A stretch of DNA of 64,000 nt from Varroa destructor (Eukaryota > Arthropoda > Arachnida > Mesostigmata > Varroidae), in NCBI RefSeq assembly GCF_002443255.2, contig NW_019211456.1:50652486-50716485 (forward strand), written 5' to 3'. The notes beneath the pieces were generated by a model. The model saw nothing but the letters and a program-made list of their open reading frames with translations. It was not told the DNA's origin and did no database searches. A program made the translations under genes and the position numbers. This document shows positions 39,838 to 56,947 of the stretch, one piece after another (position 1 is the first letter of the stretch; every line of letters begins with the position of its first letter).

Positions 39838-42800
39838 TTATTGCTTTGATATCTTTTTATGCTTTTTATAGAAAGACCGCAAGCCGATATCTCCGTTCGG
39901 CGTCACTTGGCTGCTAGTCCCTGTTAATGGAATGTACATGATATATCCTTCTGTCCTTCCAGCAACCTTAAATCACCTTGGTGGCGACGATATCTGCGCA
40001 CTATGCGGACAGAGTTGAATTTGAGAGTAGAACGGACATGGTCAGTGGCAAGCTGGGTTCTAATCTAAATGGACCGGTTGAGAGGTTCTGTAACAATCAG
40101 CAAGAAATTATCCGATCCACTTCAGCCACCGAGTTAGACCGCGTCCAATGTTGGCTAGTGTCACCTTAAAATAGGTCCAACCTTGGCAATATATTCACTT
40201 GAGGAAACTACCTTCATTAACACGATTATATATACAAAAGATTTTTTACGAGGACTCTGATGCGGTGTTTAAGCAATTTATTCATTTTTTTAAGTGCAAG
40301 ATATAACCTATTTTTTTCATCTGACTTTTTTACTATATATTTGAACGCGTATATTCATTTTATTCTACCGTAACAGTAAAGAGTGAACGTGACGTAAATA
40401 AGGGGCCTCATATCACTTAATACAAGTAATTCAATTTATTTTATTCCTCGGAAACACCCTGTTCTGTTATTATCAACGAATACACATGATTCGCAGGGAA
40501 CCTGATCGAATTACGTCGTCATTACAAATAGTCGAACAGGGCCACTTGATTATGCAAGACTTAGTTGTCATGTTCGGAAAGGACTTATAGTTGGAAAAAC
40601 TACCTTGAGTAGAGCGGCAGACTACGAATCGTCTGCCTATTCACTTAGATTGAATAATCTGCTAAAGAAACGAGCAGAACCAATACTGAACAGTGATTGC
40701 GGTCCACAAAGATACTGAAACTGCTAATGACTATCACGAGGATTTTAAGTTATTTCGTGTTCAACTAAGTATATAATTTAAGTTAATTATATTGCTTACT
40801 ATTTAGAATTTTAACGTTGTATAATAATTAATAATTTGCCTCATAGTTTGCTGCTTTGGCCACGCATCCTTAGCGGTTAGATTAGGTTCGGATCCCACCT
40901 CACAATGGTTTTGGCAGTGTGATAAAATATTTTTCCAAGAATCATAAGAACTGCGATAGAGCGGTCACCAATGCACTCACTGTTTCATCGGGCCGTGTTT
41001 GTAGTCTAATCCGTTCGATTGCCTATTTTTAACATTTGATATATATAAGATGTTCCAGAACGCGCTTTTTGCATAGCAGTGTGCGGGCCTTAATATCGAT
41101 TTTTGATTTCTTCTAGGAGCACGGTCGTTTTGCAGAAGGCACATAATACTTTCGAATTTTAAGTTCACTCAGAAGCGCCCCACAAAAAATCGGAGTTAGT
41201 ACGTGTCTTTCGAATCTCATCCTATTTTGTTCAATTGCTCAAGATAACAAATGTCCGTTTCGAATATAGCATTTGCGACAAGGAGTCGGAACCGCCATGA
41301 ACAGGAAGCAGTACCCTTGCGACAGGAAATCCGGGTACGATCAGCTCTAATAATATAGCACACGTTCCGGGCACGACTAAAATTGCTTATCAAAGGCTGG
41401 CAGGTAGAAGAAACCGAAACGGTACATTATTAACTTTTATTAATGAATAAATAAATGCAAGAATCCTTATTATATACATACTCGCGCAAACAACTGCCCA
41501 CAGCGGGGGTGCAATTCTTTCGCCGATGTAATTTTTTCGTAATGGCGGTATTGTAGTCGCGTCGGCACGACAGAGCTTACCGAACGTACCAGAGGCAGCG
41601 GTAAGGGCTAAATGTCACTGCTATCTTCTCGCGTCAGTCCCTGTGCTTCGACCTCCGTCATTTACTTGCCTGTTTCCGTCGGCTTGTCCGATTTCTCTTG
41701 CTACGGCCTCGTCGTCGTCGTCACACAGTCTTGATCGATTTGGCAACTGCGTAGACGACGTCTGGCCTAATTATTTCGTGCCAACTCGCTTTGTCGTTTC
41801 GCTCTCTGCGTGTGTTAACGATCTATTTGTGTAGGTGGACAACGACAACGAATGGGTACGTCAAAAGGTGCAGTCTTGTAAACAACCGCACTGCTTCTAT
41901 ATCGGACGAGAATTGATATTTATAAAGCAAATGCCTCGCTTTCTGGCAGAACAAAATTATACTGTCGTTACACTTTTTTGCTTAAGACACTAGACCAGCT
42001 AGCATCATTGTCTTACATTTTGTATAAATTTGATGTTCATATTTGTATTTGGGATAGATTATTATACTTCATTATACAAATAATGCTCATAGTTTTCATA
42101 CTTAATCTGTAGAAGAGGTCCATGTTTAATTTTAAAAATCATCGGCATTCAACGTTAACTTCAGAAATTATCTGTTGGACACAACAAGTAGTTTTCGGTT
42201 ACGAAACTCCCTTCTTTTACGATCACCAGTTTTCTACGCACAGCTACATCCTTATTTTAAGAATTCATTTAATTACAAATCAATCATTTCATGATGTTCG
42301 TTACACCGATGTTTTTTTCGAATCGCTAATATAAGCTTAATATAAGTGATACTAATGTAAAATGAATTGTTTTCAACAAACTTGTTGCCAAAGTGCGAGT
42401 CTTCAACTTGAATCTATTCTAAATTACCTAGAACGATACATTTATGCAACAGTGCACTACCAAAGTATGTGTAGAAAACAATCAGCATATTTGTTTCAAG
42501 AGACAACAAAATTTGGTGGAAACATCTTTTGCTGACAAATCTGCAAAAAACAACATCATTGCAGCAATAATAATTGAAGAACATTCGAATTCTAATATAT
42601 GATGATCAGTAATGACCGACATGTAAAAGGACAAACGCTTAGAATTAGCATTCACTACTGGCTTCTACATAACATTACATAGAACCTTCATGACATTTAG
42701 GAAAACTTTGCCGAACGTTGTCATTATTATGAGCACAAGGACAAACGAGAACTACGGCATGAATGTAGTACTGAACCGCAATCTAGCCTAAACAAAGCGC

Positions 42801-43199
42801 TTACAAAATTCAGAAGAATTTATTCGAGAGAAAGTTTTAAAACTCCTTTGACAGTTCACTGGGTGACGATACGTGCTCCCATGGACAATAATGGCTTTTC
42901 CTTCTGTACATCATTCATTTTTTTAGCTATACGATGAACAAGCACAATCGCCAAAGCCATTCAAATCGATTATCGTGTGTATATAGAAAGATATTCAGGG
43001 TTGTTTGTGCGAGTCAGCAAAAAAATTATTGCTAGACTGTTGCTACAACATATATTTACTAAATATACTACATTTTTTTTTACTAAACGTGTTTTTCCGA
43101 GAAAATTTCAATTCGCATGCATAGAATAACTCCTAATTATTCGTTCTGGCCAAGCACAAGTTCGCACGGTGCACAGCTGTGTCTAAGTCAATTTCAGTG

Positions 43200-43640
43200 A
43201 ACGACCATTGAGTGTTGGAAGACGCTAACGAGCGCCGCCGTCGTAGTCGTCAGTTCGATGGGGGATGCAACGCCCGCAGTCTTTTTTACCTTTTATTTCC
43301 GCCCTACCTTGCTGTTCGATGGCATCTCATCCCCTAGAGGAAGCGTACAACCCAACGGGAAATAAGCAAATGATGCCTACGCCTGCCGTTTTCGCCGGCC
43401 AGAGTAGCAGTTCACGTCATTAGAGCTGATTCATGGGAGCCGAGCGAAGCCGTTTGGCGCCCAGTAACAACAAGGACACGCTCATCTTCGTAAAACCCAT
43501 TCATAAATCACTCATTTGTTCAACAACAACATGAGATAGGATGGGATGGGGAAAGGAAGGAAGAAAGGGTGTAGTTACTGCTTTACGTGAAGATCATTAT
43601 AGCTGCCGGCAAGGCCACAGCTTGCCGGTGACCGGTCTAA
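43200..43640. other. GC-richer patch, no gene recognised
   Basis: CpG-containing block (GCGCCGCCGTCG, GCCGGCC) in AT-rich surroundings, followed by a purine-rich stretch (GGATGGGATGGGGAAAGGAAGG). No frame is convincing. Possible regulatory or leader sequence. Confidence 0.18.
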
Positions 43641-45200
43641 TCTTACGAGAGGCGACAGCTTTAAACGTGTCCTTTTAATTTATCCTGTTCCAAAGCAACA
43701 CAGAACAGAATAATTATGTAGAAGTATATATCTGCCGAATTCGTTCAAACTATATAACATTAGAGCGTTACAATAAATCTTGTTAAAAAATTGAAAGAAT
43801 ACAATGTCCGAATTCGGAAACATGACGGCTATAGTTGAGCTTGTGCTTATCTATTCGGAAACAAAGTACTCATTGTAGGTTGTGTCATCTAGGGTACTTA
43901 TTAAGCCTTCTTTCAGGTTTTTTTTTTTCTGAATAAGTGTTTGAAATTCGTAGTATGTTAACTCATCAACTTCACTAATACATCACCGAACTTTGTTCTT
44001 CACTGCTTCATCTCATCGCGGAGCTGAAGTAGGCATGAATAACTACAGCCAGTATATGTTAAGGCTACTACAGATTCCAGCACTTCTTAAAGGCAAACAA
44101 GCACATTTTTATAGGAAACAGCGAGCCGGTACAGAATGTTGTTGATGTTTTACGCAGGCCCGAACGGAAAATGACATTAGTGAATGTAGGCACCTGCAAT
44201 GTTGTTCACGTGACAATAGTATACAAGCATTGCCCAAAGTCAGATTCAACTAAACCACGTATATAATGAACAAAAATAATAAACCGCTTGTTTAGACAAA
44301 AGGAAATACGTGTTTTGCCTAGTCTTTCAAAGTTTTTAAGGATGGATATACCGGTTTCTATTTTTAGTAAATAGGTACCTTTCGGACGAAAAACTAAAAA
44401 GGTGTGGTAAAACTTATTTTTAAACATAGAAGCCTTAAATGGTGGTATCTTCTGTCTAACTGCGACAACATTCTCCGTGCTTTTTCTCAATACTAAAACG
44501 ACCATATAAGTTGCCTACCCCTTATACAATAATATCTCTTAAGCAACCCAAATGTACGTAGCCCTAATAGATGTTTCAACACGCTTCCTTCCATATGTCA
44601 CAAAATGGGCTATGCTGATAATACTACTATTAAAAAAAAAAACACGTTTCCAGTACGATTGCCATGTATTGGTTAATATTATAGCGAAAATGAAAAAGTC
44701 CTTTTATTCATAGTTATATTTATTTACTGACTAATTGGCTGAGTGAACAAAATCAATATTTGTAAATAAAATACACAGTCTAGCATTGAACCTGTTCCAT
44801 TTATTTTTTTATTGAAAGAACTTTAGGACTCAAAGAGAAACATATTTCTATTTGCCTCCTTTTTGCGTGCTCATCACCCATACCGTTTTTTAACCATAAC
44901 GTAGGGCGATTCACAGGTCATTTTACATGTAGGCTCAGGTTGGAACATCCCGACTCGCCACTGTTAAATAAATGTTGTGCATCAAAACGAAGTAGAAAGG
45001 GGAAATACTATCTGTAGACACGTTCGAAATTAACTCAAACAAGGTCTAAATAAACATCCTATATTAGCCTAACCTAGAACGCCTTCTGGCACACGCAATC
45101 CACTCTGACAGTGACACGAGTACCATTAAAAGTAGAAGAAGTGTCCAATCTTTTTCCGTTTTGCTCCGCAGTAAAATTGACGAACTAATTGTAGATATTT

Positions 45201-45206
45201 TTTAAT
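45201..45206 (-). terminator. Possible TPI poly(A) signal ATTAAA
   Basis: ATTAAA on the minus strand, about 200 nt past the TPI stop. It is the nearest AATAAA/ATTAAA-type hexamer I found downstream of the stop. There is no transcript support, and a non-canonical signal nearer the stop cannot be excluded. Confidence 0.25.
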
Positions 45207-45405
45207 TGTTTACTGTTGGTGGCCGCTCGTTATCATGTAAGGCATAGCTAAATCTTCTATTTGTGACCAAATAATCTCTGAATGCAATTCGTTCATCTTT
45301 CTATTAAATCGTTGTTCAATATTACCTGTGTGAGAAAATCGCTGCTCTGGCATCTAGATTTCGCTGCATTTGTCTTCCACAATCTTGGCCACACTTGGGT
45401 GTGAA

Positions 45406-49502
<4,097 letters not shown>

Positions 49503-49584
49503 CTTGAGTTGTTCAGAGACGTTACAGTTATAGTAAGAATATGTTCAACAAACACGGCTAACGCTTTATGGTTAATGAGATTCC

Positions 49585-49672
49585 ACCGGTCGTCTATATG
49601 ACACGACTGAACTCGAAGCAGTGACCTCCGAAGAACGTTAATATCTACCAAGGTGTTCGCGAACCGGTCGTC
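49585..49672. repeat. Two copies of ACCGGTCGTC flanking the putative TPI start region
   Basis: The 10-mer occurs at 49585-49594 and 49663-49672, 78 bp apart and in the same orientation, each followed within a few bases by an ATAT. They bracket the possible initiator, so a regulatory role is imaginable, but none is shown. Confidence 0.5.
49600..49650 (-). promoter_or_regulatory. Possible TPI initiator with weak TATA-like upstream
   Basis: On the minus strand the sequence GTTCAGTCG fits the arthropod initiator TCAKTY, with A+1 at about 49608. That would give a 5' leader of about 105 nt with no intron. An AT-rich TAGATATTA lies some 30-38 bases upstream at about 49638-49646, a weak TATA candidate. 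This is inference from motif and position only; a spliced leader from further upstream is also possible. Confidence 0.28.
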
Positions 49673-51060
49673 CGATATACTATAACTTCGCAAAATATTC
49701 CCTAGAGATCCCTAGATATGGTAAGGAGGACCCGTTTGTGTTTGCATTACAATTTCACAGCAAATTCCCGTCAGCTAGAAGATGCGCTTTGAGATGGTCA
49801 ATACTGATTTAATTATCCCCGTAACAGTGAAATAGTAACGTGCCTGCCTATTTAGAGGCGCGTAAAATAATCTAGATCCAGAACTAGGCATCGATATACC
49901 GTTTCTGAATGAAAGTCGTCTGTTTGATACAACTGAGACCATATAAATAAAACCCAACATATTACTGTGGTCTGCTACTGGGTATGCCATTTTGAAAATA
50001 AATAAGGGGAAAGTTTTCAAAGTAAAACAATCTATTAACTATTTATTATAAACGAAGCTAACTAAAATCTTACTAATTTTACTTACTGAAAAACAAACTA
50101 AAAGTCAACCGCCTCGACCGCTTTTTGGCGATTGACGAAAAACAATTTTTCAAAATGTTTTCCGTTAAATTCGTATCTTTCTAAAAAAAGTACCTTTTCA
50201 TATTTATCCCAAAAGCTTCCACAAAGTATCCAGATCAGAATTGTAGACTTACATTTGCGTTTCATCATCACTTTACAGTATACTTCGCAGATACATCTAG
50301 TTGCTCCTCACTGAAAATCCAAGATGTATAAAAGCACACATTTTAGTAAGTAGAATAAATTGAATAGACGTCTTGTATAATTATTATTTAACCTTAAACA
50401 CGTACAACTGACGCAGTCAAGAATATGTAAGGCACATTTAAGGCAACACTCAAGCTTCACGGCCAGACAAGTCAAGACAGAGTCGCGGCAGCAGTCTCCA
50501 GTAAGAAAGAAATAGCTAAACCGAAGTGTCTAGGTTGCCAGGCAAACTTCATTTAAGAAGTTGAGGTTCGAATGCCCTTAGATAAATTCTGCGTCGAATT
50601 AGTTACAGAAGAAGGCAAAACACAATTAAGGCTATTGTACTATGATGTGAGGAATTATTCGAATCACAAACCAACCTCATTTATTCGCCTATTCAAATAG
50701 ATTCAGACACTTTTAAGGGATAAGCAGTTGTTAAGAATCTTTAAATAAGAAACACATTGAAGCAACTTATTCCATGGTGACTTTGTTTCTTAATCACCAT
50801 TTAGCCTTAATTCATCGTTAGGATGTCAGAGCCATCGGAATGTTAACGGTTTCGTTAGCCTTTAGCTCCACTTAGAATCTATCTCTGAAGTCGACTTTGA
50901 TGAAATGAGTAGCATTACGCGCGTAAATAAAGACTAAAGGCAACATTAAGCTGGATTATCAAAGGGTGATAAATCTCGAAGGACATCGGACTTCCGATCG
51001 CCCATTCGGTTCAGGCTTGTTTTTCACAAAACAGCAATGCATTCATTCGTTTGTAGCTAA
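49673..51060. other. Upstream flank of TPI, no gene seen
   Basis: AT-rich with short frames only. It could hold TPI regulatory sequence or an untranslated first exon, but nothing specific can be shown. Confidence 0.5.
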
Positions 51061-51096
51061 GGGTATCTAGGGAACTTAAGTTCCCTAGATATCCCT
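51061..51096. repeat. Near-perfect palindrome with no spacer
   Basis: A 14-bp arm TATCTAGGGAACTT at 51064-51077 is followed at once by its exact complement at 51078-51091. With a one-base bulge the pairing extends a further 4 bp on each side. It sits just before the GC-rich island at 51100. A related sequence (CCCTAGAGATCCCTAGATAT) occurs at 49703-49722, upstream of TPI. Confidence 0.9.
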
Positions 51097-51099
51097 AGT

Positions 51100-52200
51100 C
51101 TGTTATGTCTCCAGCCGCCGCGAGTGTTGAAAGGGAGATAACGGGGGAAACCATTGGATCGAGCCATTGGAGCGGGTCCACGGACAGGGTCGCTGCCGAC
51201 GACGACGACGACGGCGGCAACGGCAGCGGCAGCAAGCTGTGTTCGTTCTGGTGCTGTTGGTGTGTTATGTGTCTGGTCCACCTGGTGGCTGCTGCCGCCA
51301 GGCTCGGTCCACGGCCAGTGCCTGTTTGCTTGCCTGCTGTTGCTGCCTGATGACTACAACGACTGACTGCGATCAGCAGCACACTACTACTACTGTTACT
51401 GTTTGTACTATTTCCGCTGTGTTACAATTAGTAGAACGATAGGCATAGTGGTTCCGTTGCTGTCGGGTGGTCCTTGGGCCAACATTAACACGGCCAGTAA
51501 GTGCTGTATCGTATCACCTATCTGTATTGTTGTATCTATGTGTGCGTGGGAGTGTATGCCGGATTTTCTTTTCAGCTGCTTGCAAGGCCCAACCGATCGC
51601 CCGCTTGACCGCCCACCTGCCCGCCCATCAGCCCATCCTTCCACGCCCGAGCACACAGTGGTACCGCCGCTGCTGCTACAATATCGTAGTGCGAAGCACC
51701 TTGCCCCCTGAGGGCTGGATTCCGGTTGAAGGGTGCCACCTATTATATGCCCAGCAGCAGAAACAACGGCAGCGATAGCAAAATTAGCACTGACACTCGA
51801 ACGCGTTCGTGCTGTGCCGTGCTGACAGCTGTTGAACAGTCTAAAACAGCTTCAAATAATAGTGGCAATTTAATTTCGTCACCGATATTTCATTACTTAA
51901 TCAATTGTCTATTGAAGCACCGATATTTCATCACCACGTCAATGTACATATGATATTGTGAAAGAACGGTGTACTGCTGTTGCTGCTGCGGTTACTGCTG
52001 CTGCAACTGTTTTTGATCGCTGTGCTGTGCATGCGAGTTTTTATGGCGTTAATGGCGATGGTACTTCTCCAATGTCTGCACAGGCCTGATAATTCGCCTC
52101 TGACCAATGGGATCGACAAGTCTATATAGAACAGTTTGGTACACGACAAACATCTACCCAGCTAAAGGAGTACCGTCAAAAACATCAGCAGCAAATCAGC
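51100..52200. other. GC-rich island with CAG/CTG and GAC triplet runs
   Basis: Starts just after a perfect palindrome and contains a GAC/CGG run (51195-51232), CTG/GTTGCTG runs (about 51972-52012) and many CAG triplets. Open frames overlap in all plus-strand frames over 51105-51778, which reflects the triplet bias. It resembles the leader or promoter of an arthropod developmental or neural gene, but no exon can be assigned. It lies about 1.5 kb upstream of the putative TPI start and could serve a divergent plus-strand gene. Confidence 0.3.
51880..51931. repeat. 14-bp direct repeat flanking a small inverted repeat
   Basis: CACCGATATTTCAT occurs at 51880-51893 and 51918-51931. Between them TCAAT and ATTGA form a small inverted repeat around 51901-51915. 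Confidence 0.85.
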
Positions 52201-55200
52201 GAACAATAATAATCATCAGCCGTAAAAGCGGGACATACCGAAGATAACGAGAGAAATTACAAACTACGGCATCCAGTTCCAATTTTGCCACCAGCTGCAA
52301 CGTTCAACACCGAGAAAACAGCTAGCGACAGATCACGAATGGGTTTACTGTTGTCGTTATTGACAAATCGACCCAGAACCAGCGCCAAGCGCAAGTAAAT
52401 ATTACTGTTAATGATGTCTATCGTGAGTACAGGCAGATGATTTTTGACATCGCGAGTTGTTCACGTGTTTAGTATTTAGGCTGTTACCTTTGAAATTCTT
52501 CGGTAACCAGCGCTTGGGTACTTGTGAATGAGCAACAGCATACGTACGGATATCTCATGTTATAGAAGAAATACCAGAAATTATACTGGCTTTCACCAAC
52601 TTGTAGATTTACAACTCATTAAGTGGTAGTTGTTCGAAGAGGAGCATTAATTCGGTGAAAATCTGGCATTGGTATCGATCCATACTTTTAATGTTCTAAA
52701 AGATCACAACAGAAACTACGACTCCAACTACTTCTGCAGCGAATGAAAATCGGAAAATAATAATTGTCGACAACGCATCCATGCGAACATTTTTGGTCTT
52801 AGAATAATGACGTTATTAAAAATAACTACAGCGTACACGTTAACAGTACAGTCAATGAACTGAACATTTACGGTGAGTCCGCGATAAGCATGTGTCTGCC
52901 TATGTTTCTGATATATTTTGAAAATGAATAAGCTGTAACAAGTGATACCTATACGGCCAATAGTGTTGTCCAGGAAAGATGACGACGGCGGCACAGCCTC
53001 AGTGGCAATAGGGACCTAAACTTAGTCTTCGAGGAACCTTTGGGCTCTACAACCACAGTACCAATACTTCATCCGTCAGGTACGTCTCAACCAGCCTTTG
53101 CTTATAATAGTAAATAGCAGAAGCCAAATTTTGATATTATTTAATGCTATTCTTAATATTGTCTAGTGCCTATTAAAGTAAATGTACACTTTTTAGCCAG
53201 TATTCACCAATTTTTTAGAAGGGTTAATATGTTAATTAACAACCCTTAGCGTGTAGCGACCGTTCTGACGAGCCGGCTTCTAACTAACTTCTAAACCGAA
53301 AAATCGTTGAAGGTTAATTGTTCTTTTTTTTTATAAGTTAATTAAAATTATCTTGGATTATGCCAAACTATTCATTTCTTGCGTAACTTAAAATTGAGTT
53401 GCCTTAGTGGCTTTTGGCTCGCAAAAGATTTTGTATCATAGAATAGATGTCATATTCTTTACAAAAATCGAAGGAAACTGAAAGAAAGATGCCCTTGGTG
53501 TATTTATCTATCGACATCTAGTAGAAATATTCAATTTTTTTCTAAAACTAAATGTGTTGCTCTATAGACATTTCAAAGAATCATATTTTGTCACCGATTG
53601 CGTATATTTCAACTAGATGATTTTGGATATTCCCGTACCTCCTGTCGATAAAAATAAGTGGAGAATCTCCCAGTGGGAGGCAGATGTACTCGCTCAGCTC
53701 AGACATATTGATTGTTTTCGTCCATAACAAGCAAAGTATGAGTGGCAAATAATATGAGGTGAGATGGTTAGTGGCTTTTAGATAGTCTGCATAGCTGTTG
53801 TAATAGTTCGTAATATGGTAGCAGCAAATCACTGGTCTAGTCTAAGTTGTACATCTACGAACACTGTACAGAGGACAGAAAAATTTTCTTAGAAGAGATC
53901 CATCAAGCATCATGCTTACCAGATTAGTTGACAGGGAACTATCGCGCCATTTTTAGGACTTACTGTTACAGCACATATGTGCACTTACCCTTGTGTGGAA
54001 TGTATGGCCCTATTGAGCATGGCCGGTAAAAATCAGGACTGCAAAGAGTTTGTTTACTGAAGTCAAAGCAAGCAGTTTAGTTAAGTCAAACCAAATTACT
54101 TTCAAGAAATATATATAACATATGGATAAAAATATGGCATCCAGTTTGGAACACTGGCAGAGTGAATGCTGCTTTGTACCTAACCGTTAACAAGGTAAAC
54201 TGCGATTTAATTTAGAGGTATGTCTCTATGTATCTGCCAACTCTTCTTCGAATATTCTATAACGTAGACATTGTTAGATTTAGAAATCGTTTCGTTCACA
54301 GCAGCTGATTCTTTGAAAAATGCAATATTGCATCATAATTAAGTGCAACCATAACGAAGAGCGAACATCATAGATATAAGTACTGTGTATTTTTGTCCTT
54401 GGCCGTCATGAGTATATATGGGATCAAAAAGTTCAAATTGTATTTACATGTAATATGTTCGTAACTGCGATCAACATAATGCCATTGTATTAATCGAGAA
54501 TGGCGCACATCTATATCTTGTTAATTACGTTTGCAGTGCGCATAGTTTATTACGATTTGCCTTATTCAAAAACAGAATATGGATTGGTGGGAATTGGATA
54601 CTGACTGTAAGATTCTGTGTTTGATCTCGAATCTATACCTTTCAGTCCACTACCACAAACGCTTCTTCACGTTTCGCGTTTACGAGATTCTCTATAATAC
54701 AAATAATTGGTTTAAGATTATTTCAATTAATTCTTTGTTTTGATTCCCCAGTGCAGAAAATAATCTGGACACATGATACTACGCAAGGTAGCCAATACAG
54801 CCCCATCTAATAATTACTAGTTAACTTACATATATGGTGTATAACATCACGTTATATAGAAATATCTACCTACTTGTACTTTGTATCCATTATGATGTTC
54901 AGGTAATAATCGTACCTGTCATGTGAAAGTATTATTACCTCTGGCATAAAGGATAAGATTACCTATTATTTCTTGAGCATCGGTACCAAGATATATTATA
55001 CGGTCGGGCGGTGCTTAACTGAATAGCCAAGTGGTCAGTTGGTGTGAGACAACGCGTGAAGTTTTTGGTACCTAGCAGGTTAGACATATTTTCGAGATCC
55101 AACGGGTATCCCAGAAAGTGGGAAGATATTGTTTCCAACTCCAAATTTGGATCAAATTTAAATCTTCAACTTTGAATGAAAACTCAAATATAAATCTTTC

Positions 55201-56947
55201 TATTATAGCGCTTCGAGAGCCATATGAAGTTAGCGGCTTCATTGGCTTTTCACCCAGAACTTTCCCAAAGATCTAAAGAAATTATCCATAACGAAATATA
55301 CTATCTTTACACAAAGAGATAATTTAGAAAATATAATGTAGTAAAGAGCTTCTGCATTTCATGTTAATGAATGACTCCTTTATACACCTATTCTCTCGCA
55401 AGTGTGTGACTGCACACGCATTTCTAGATAACTAGCATGTGGGCGAAAAACAAATAATTCTTATTTTTTGGACAGTCGTATTTACACTTTTAGTAAAAAT
55501 CCGAGGTGTCCAAAATGACCGGTATCAGTCTATCTGTCTAGAAAATAAAGCGATATACCAACACAATGAAGATTTAAACAATAGAGCCAAAGCGTGTATT
55601 GCAGGTATGGATAGTTGATGTGGTCACTCAGAAAATATGGCCGTTTAGTTTAGAACACGAATGGGTCGTGAAAGTCACTCTTGTACGGTTTTTAGTAGGA
55701 TGCTTGCCTTCTTGCGTTATATTTCAGGAGTGGGTGCTGGCCCCACCAGGTGAATATAGTTGCACTCTGTGTGTAAAATAAATGCTATATGGTTCACACT
55801 TTTGTAGTGAATAGACGCTAGAGATCAAATCGAAAGGTTCTAAACAACATTTAACGCCACAAAGAATTATATTTAACAAAGGCTTTATGAAGAGGTAACT
55901 TTTCAGGCCCATCTACAACGCTTTGTGCGTATTTATATATTACATCAGCTCTCTTTTAAATAGCACAAAAATTGCTATGAAGTTACATGAGATCAGTTAA
56001 TTAAGGTGCCTGATACAAGATTAGATGACCAGTTTAACGCAAGACCATTGGCTGCTTTTAAAGTTAAAACGTCCGTGGTGAATATGTGCTCCGTACTAGT
56101 CGAGTGCGAAAGTTTGCACTCGGCTTTGCATATACATAGAATGATACATTTAAGTTAGAGAAAACTTCGGCGAGTTGCTTGCTGTAACAGACACGCGTTC
56201 ATATGCTTTTGCTCGTACAGAAAAAAAACAGTTCTTTTAAAAACAAATTTGTCGTGGCGGGAAGCAGTGCGAATTTAAACGGGGATCAACTATCACATAA
56301 TCTTTTTATGGTAGGCGAAGCTTCAAGAAGGATGAAGAACTTTTTTATGGATGAAATTGGCGATTTTCGATTATTCCTAGTTTCCATTTTCTGAAGACCC
56401 TGAAAAAAATGTTATCGAGGCGAACCAGAAAATTTTTATGAGGTTAGATTTAAACTGCTCAAAAGACCACCAGAAAGGCTCGAAACCATTTTTTAATACA
56501 CCTAGGTTATTTAGGCAGAAACTAACGAAATATTAAGCTTTCAACTCAGTCTAGAAAAGCTCCAACAATTAGTCTTTTTGAAACTTTTTGCATCTTTTGA
56601 ACACTCATAATTTTGGCGCTTTTGACCTGCTATCAGCCTGAAATTTGGTTTTGCTTAACTTTTTGTAGCGTATCTCCTTAGCGAGCTTACGCCTACTAAT
56701 ATCGCTTAACGCGCTTGCTATTAAAAAGTTGCTTGCAGATTAAAGGGGTATTTAAAAAATGACTAGACATAGGTCCCAAATGAAATCTGTAATAGCGGTG
56801 AATAATGATTATCTAAAATAAACATGTCCATTAGAAATAACGTTTCTAGCATGTATAAAAGAGACATCGGTGAATTAACTGTCTTTTGTTTAAATATAGT
56901 TTTAGGTAGAGAATAAGGAAAATTCGTAATTCAGATCTGCTTTTTTA
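52201..56947. other. No gene seen
   Basis: AT-rich sequence with frames under 90 codons and no recognisable motif, ending at the edge of mariner copy B. Confidence 0.55.

Larger units (their letters stand above)
36891..45200. other. No convincing gene downstream of TPI
   Basis: The longest frames are 37135-37536 (plus, 133 codons), 39724-39392 (minus, 110) and 44505-44206 (minus, 99). None shows a domain I recognise. The GC-richer patch at 43200-43640 is listed separately. Confidence 0.5.

Noticed and set aside
51105..51778. Overlapping plus-strand frames rich in Cys, Ala and Asp
   Set aside because: All three frames are open because of triplet-repeat bias. The products are low-complexity and mutually exclusive, so none can be called a gene.
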